Assembly: GCA_937927975.1 (NCBI GenBank)
Contig: CALEZT010000142.1
Coordinates: 1-25,537 of the forward strand
Length of the DNA stretch: 25,537 nucleotides
Direction of reading: 5' to 3'
Origin: an uncultured Phycisphaerales bacterium
Lineage (GTDB): Bacteria; Planctomycetota; Phycisphaerae; Sedimentisphaerales; Anaerobacaceae
The position numbers were made by a program, and so were the translations under genes. The notes beneath the pieces were generated by a model. It did not search any database, was not told the origin of the DNA, and saw nothing but the letters and a program-made list of their open reading frames with translations. Below are positions 22,417 to 25,537 of the stretch, piece by piece (positions within the stretch are counted from its first letter, which is position 1; every line of letters begins with the position of its first letter).

Positions 22417-24789
22417 ATGAGAAAGACACATATCTGCCGCCGGCGGCTGTGGTTTGTGGCAGTTCTGACTGCCCTCTTGATTCCAGGCGGGATCGGTTTG
22501 TGCCGGATCCAGCCTTCCGGGACGAAGGCCGGCCTGATCCAGTTCGATGTCGTCAGCGACCTGTACCTGACCTCGGGGCTAAACGCCAACATCGTGGTGT
22601 TCGCGCGATACTGGGTCTGCCAAGAGTATTACGCGATCTCGGTCGTCTGGACGGAGCCTCATGGAGGCGGAAGGGACATGAGGAGCCAGATCGTTTTCAG
22701 CGACGAGACCGGTTTTCACATGGACAGCGAACGGCATTCCGAGTGGGTGCCATTGAACACGACCTATCCGAAGCCGGTCGGCGAGAGACCTCCGTTTCGC
22801 TGGGGAGGCGGCTTCTATGGGGGCGAAGATGCACGGTTTGCAGAAGCCCAGGCCCTTGCACGGCGTGTATACGCCGAGGATTTGGGCTTCATCGAGAAGG
22901 CCAAACCCGGCGCAGGCGGCGTTTTCGAGGTGAATCTCCCCACCGGGCCGGGCGTCGCCGCGCGGAAGCCGGCTCGTCTGAAGGTCCAGGTCGGGGCCGA
23001 TCGGATCGAATCGATGGAGTTGTTCGACGCTCAGCAACGGCCGCTGGTCGCAACGAAGTACCAGTACGAGCCAGGCGAAGGGTCTCTGCGTCTGGCGACG
23101 CTGACCGCGGAGCTGCCTGTCAGGCCCGAAAGACTCCCGGGAGGCGACAACGTGACGATTTCCTCTCGCGATCGACAGTGGACTCACGCAGTACCCGATT
23201 TCGATTACATTTCTCACAAGGGCGGACGGACTTGCACGGTGACATACAAGGACGTGTCGGTCGGCGACAGGGTCTTGCGGCTGCCTGTGCAGGTCCAGGT
23301 CCGGCGCAGCGACAACAAGCAGCTTCTGCGGGTCGCGAGACTGATGAACTTCCATCGCGTGGACCTGGATAAGGAGGGAGTCTGGAAGGCCGCGAAGGAG
23401 TTCGGCGGTTTGGGCAGCGAATACGCGGCCTGGGTGTGCCTTGCGGACACGTATCTCTGTCACACGCCGGACTTGGGACCCCTGCGGGTCGATCCCAACG
23501 ATCTGGCTTTCGTTCGGGGATTGATCGCCAAATACCCTGTGTGGGAGAGTCCGTCGCCGCCGCCACCGCCGGAGAGACCTCAAACGGAAAGGCGAGCGCC
23601 GGATCTTGACCCGGAAGTGGCGATGCAGCAGATGGAGAGGCGACGCGAAGCCCAGAAGCAGGAGCAGGCGCAAAGGCAGGAGCAGATCAGACGGTGGCGG
23701 GAGGAAGTGGCTCGAATGCCCAGACCCGAGCGAAGGGAGATCGAGCCCCATGACGCCAGGGTCATCCGCCAACTGGTCGCACACTACAACAGGGTTCTGT
23801 TGCCGCTGACGCCTGAGGAGCGAAGGGAACTGAGGACCAAGGGCGGGGAAATCCACCGTGTGATCCCGGAAAGCCAGCGCCAGATCCAGGAGTTCCGCGA
23901 CAAACTGCGTGAGATTCTTCAATACCATCGTCACGCGCCGTTGCCGGAGGACCGGACGCCGGAGCCTGATGATCACGATCGGCGGCTGATCCGCCAACTG
24001 AGAGAGCATTTCGAACCGCTGACACAGCAGCAGGACCGCGGTTTGGGGGGCCAATTGAAGGCCCTCCATGCTTTGACTCGGTTGGATTTGATGCTGAAGG
24101 ATTATGACGCGTTCGAACGACGCGTCACTCGCTATCTGCAGATGCTTCGCAACGCCGGGTTGAACGAGATGTACATGGTCGGCGGGTGCCTTCATATCGA
24201 GAGTCTCGTCCGAGCGGGCCAGTACGAAAAGGCGAACCGATTGCTCGCATCATGGGCCGACCGTTCGGCGACTGCCAACGATCCCGACGGGATCTACCTT
24301 TTCTGTGGGGCGACCGAGGGAGGCAAGACATGCCCATGGGCCGCGGTTCAGGTACTGGATCGTTTCTTGAGGAGACCGCGCTTGTCGCCTGTGCAGCGGT
24401 ACGAGGGACTGGCGCTGCGCGCCATCGCCCTGGACAAGATCGATCGATGGTTGGCCGATTCGAGCACGGAAGAGAACGAGTCTCTCGCGGCGCAGACTCG
24501 CTGGATTCTCAAGACCGCGACGCGAGCGGAGATCGCCCAGAGGGCCGAATCGGCGATCCGCCAGGCGGTGCTCGCCTGGGAGGCGCTGGGGGAGGCCCGA
24601 TGGACCGAAGCCAAACCATATTCCGTGACTAGTATGCCCGCGCAGGCGCGGAATATGATGGAGGCCCCCGACGCCACCCGGCTGCAGGAGACCTCCGCCC
24701 AGTTGGATCAGATCGTCCGCCGACGGACCGTACAACCGGGCCCTGCGCCACGTTCTCGCGAGGGGGGGCGGCCCAGGACAACACGCTGA
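22417..24789 (+). CDS. Large exported protein of unknown function, with Pro-rich linker and helical C-terminal half
   Basis: A 790-residue protein with no family I recognise. A basic start and hydrophobic core (LWFVAVLTALLIPGGIGL, 11-28) give a signal peptide. Residues about 35-330 are beta-rich with no catalytic motif seen. A proline run (SPSPPPPPERP, near 377) leads to a charged Gln/Glu/Arg-rich helix (about 395-430). A short helical motif is then repeated: HDARVIRQLVAHY near 445 and HDRRLIRQLREHF near 520. Residues about 535-750 are helical and TPR-like in look (LKALHALTRLDLMLKDYDAFERRV is an example region). The tail is basic and low in complexity. The ATG uses GAGGAG, which overlaps the preceding stop. 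The gene belongs with the divergent sigma factor by position only. Confidence 0.72.
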   Translation: MRKTHICRRRLWFVAVLTALLIPGGIGLCRIQPSGTKAGLIQFDVVSDLYLTSGLNANIVVFARYWVCQEYYAISVVWTEPHGGGRDMRSQIVFSDETGFHMDSERHSEWVPLNTTYPKPVGERPPFRWGGGFYGGEDARFAEAQALARRVYAEDLGFIEKAKPGAGGVFEVNLPTGPGVAARKPARLKVQVGADRIESMELFDAQQRPLVATKYQYEPGEGSLRLATLTAELPVRPERLPGGDNVTISSRDRQWTHAVPDFDYISHKGGRTCTVTYKDVSVGDRVLRLPVQVQVRRSDNKQLLRVARLMNFHRVDLDKEGVWKAAKEFGGLGSEYAAWVCLADTYLCHTPDLGPLRVDPNDLAFVRGLIAKYPVWESPSPPPPPERPQTERRAPDLDPEVAMQQMERRREAQKQEQAQRQEQIRRWREEVARMPRPERREIEPHDARVIRQLVAHYNRVLLPLTPEERRELRTKGGEIHRVIPESQRQIQEFRDKLREILQYHRHAPLPEDRTPEPDDHDRRLIRQLREHFEPLTQQQDRGLGGQLKALHALTRLDLMLKDYDAFERRVTRYLQMLRNAGLNEMYMVGGCLHIESLVRAGQYEKANRLLASWADRSATANDPDGIYLFCGATEGGKTCPWAAVQVLDRFLRRPRLSPVQRYEGLALRAIALDKIDRWLADSSTEENESLAAQTRWILKTATRAEIAQRAESAIRQAVLAWEALGEARWTEAKPYSVTSMPAQARNMMEAPDATRLQETSAQLDQIVRRRTVQPGPAPRSREGGRPRTTR

Positions 24790-24818
24790 TGGGATTCGGA
24801 ACTTAGGAGTCACAGATC

Positions 24819-25463
24819 ATGCCGAGCAAACAGAGCAATCAGAGCAGACGAGCCTGCTGCCTTCGCGGAGTGGATGCCATGGTCTCTCGTCGCAAGGTGG
24901 TGAGTTGTTCCGGGTTGGTGGTCGCGGCCATGTTGTCCCGCCCAGCGCTTGGGCAGGAGAGCCGAGCGCCCGGTCGAGAGGGCAGGGAGAGGCGGGAGCC
25001 TCCCCCAGAGGTCCGCGAACGGATGGAACAGTCGCGGGCCTTTGGCGAACGGATGCAGAACGCCGGCGGGCCGGAGGAGATGCGAAAGATCATGGAAGAG
25101 CAGGCGAATCAGCATCGCACGCGAGCGGTGGAGGACTTGAAAGGGCAGTTGGGCGTCTCCGACCAGGAATGGGCGGTCGTCCGGCCGCGAGTCGAGGCGG
25201 TTTATGATCTCGTTCACCCGCGGTACCAGTCGGTGCGCGGGCCCGGACTGCCGAGCAGCCCGGTGGATCAGCGGACTCGCGCGCTTCGCGAGGTCCTGGC
25301 CGACAAGGAAGCTGCGTCGGAGAAGATCAAGGCCGCCCTGACCGCCCTGCGGGCCGCGAAGGAGCAGACCCGCCAGGAGTTGGTCAAGGCCAGACAGGAT
25401 CTGCGGCAGATCATGACCCTGCGTCAGGAGGCGGTGCTGGTCCTGAACGGGCTGCTGGACTAA
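24819..25463 (+). CDS. Exported coiled-coil protein, loosely Spy/CpxP-like
   Basis: A 214-residue protein. The frame starts at 24819, 9 bases after AGGAG. A second in-frame ATG at 24879 also has GGAG 8 bases before it and would begin directly at the signal peptide (VVSCSGLVVAAMLSRPALGQ), so the true start may be residue 21. The mature part is highly charged and helical: ERMEQSRAFGERMQNAGG, then LKGQLGVSDQEWAVVRPRVE, which loosely recalls the LTxxQ motif of periplasmic Spy/CpxP-type proteins, then a long coiled coil (about 160-210). A periplasmic chaperone-like or sensing role is only a guess. It follows the 790-residue gene by 29 nt in the same direction. Confidence 0.7.
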   Translation: MPSKQSNQSRRACCLRGVDAMVSRRKVVSCSGLVVAAMLSRPALGQESRAPGREGRERREPPPEVRERMEQSRAFGERMQNAGGPEEMRKIMEEQANQHRTRAVEDLKGQLGVSDQEWAVVRPRVEAVYDLVHPRYQSVRGPGLPSSPVDQRTRALREVLADKEAASEKIKAALTALRAAKEQTRQELVKARQDLRQIMTLRQEAVLVLNGLLD

Positions 25464-25513
25464 AGGAAGCCTCGACCTTCTTTCTGGCTCATCCGGTTTT
25501 CGCGTACTTCGAT

Positions 25514-25532
25514 CCCGCCCGAAGCGGGCGGG
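25514..25532. repeat. Strong GC hairpin after the last gene
   Basis: CCCGCCCG (25514-25521), an AAG loop and CGGGCGGG (25525-25532) make a perfect 8-bp stem 51 bp after the last stop. No T-run is visible before the window ends, so it may be a factor-dependent or bidirectional stop signal, or a copy of a dispersed palindrome. Confidence 0.4.
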
Positions 25533-25537
25533 CCTGG

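Noticed and set aside
22579..24195. A 538-codon minus-strand frame antisense to the 790-residue protein gene
   Set aside because: The plus gene has a signal peptide, coupled ribosome site and operon context. The antisense product is low-complexity Arg/Leu/Pro-rich.

Overview
The window looks like chromosomal DNA of an uncultured Planctomycete, most likely of the Phycisphaerae/Sedimentisphaerales type. This is inference from gene style: a GC-rich background with AGGAG-type ribosome sites, many exported proteins of modular build (beta-helix, PKD-like, LamG-like, HEAT), an SGNH hydrolase carrying the dockerin-like D-x-D-x-D-G repeats these genomes use, and an ECF sigma factor with a hydrophobic tail. 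No rRNA, tRNA, CRISPR array, transposase or phage gene was recognised.

Region 1 (about 1-7,070, minus strand). The left edge holds the start of a small gene that runs out of the window. Next comes a six-gene sugar-catabolism cluster, in transcription order: xylose-isomerase-like enzyme, PIG-L/LmbE deacetylase, NagB-like aminosugar-phosphate isomerase/deaminase, PfkB sugar kinase, DUF4432 mutarotase-like protein, and a mannitol-1-phosphate-dehydrogenase-like enzyme. Spacings are short (1-26 nt) except for a palindromic repeat between the first two genes. Together they suggest deacetylation, isomerisation, phosphorylation, deamination and redox steps on an N-acetylated or otherwise unusual sugar. 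The substrate is unknown.

Region 2 (7,136-16,132). Two divergent units share a 303-bp promoter region with good sigma-70-like boxes in both directions. Leftward is a lipoprotein with two FAD-binding domains, an inserted discoidin-like domain and a HEAT-like tail, followed by an exported HEAT-repeat protein. Rightward is a 1270-residue exported protein of two beta-helices flanking PKD-like domains and a beta-propeller.

Region 3 (16,256-18,440). A lower-GC stretch (about 48-50% in hand-counted lines, against 65% in the beta-helix gene) holds one gene for a protein with a Nudix-like domain and a C-terminal TIR domain. Upstream of it is a 660-bp stretch with no credible gene but with an orphan intrinsic terminator. 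This is the most interesting part of the window: a stand-alone candidate NAD/ADP-ribose-type immune or signalling protein on possibly transferred DNA.

Region 4 (18,440-20,937, plus strand). An LpxL-like lipid acyltransferase, with a promoter so close to its start codon that the message may be leaderless, is followed by an exported SGNH esterase with dockerin-like repeats and a LamG-like domain.

Region 5 (20,942-25,463). An ECF sigma factor with transmembrane segments fused to its C-terminus is transcribed divergently from a three-gene operon of exported or membrane proteins of unknown function (100, 790 and 214 residues). The plus-strand promoter in front of the operon has consensus -35 and -10 boxes. 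The layout suggests an envelope-linked regulatory module.
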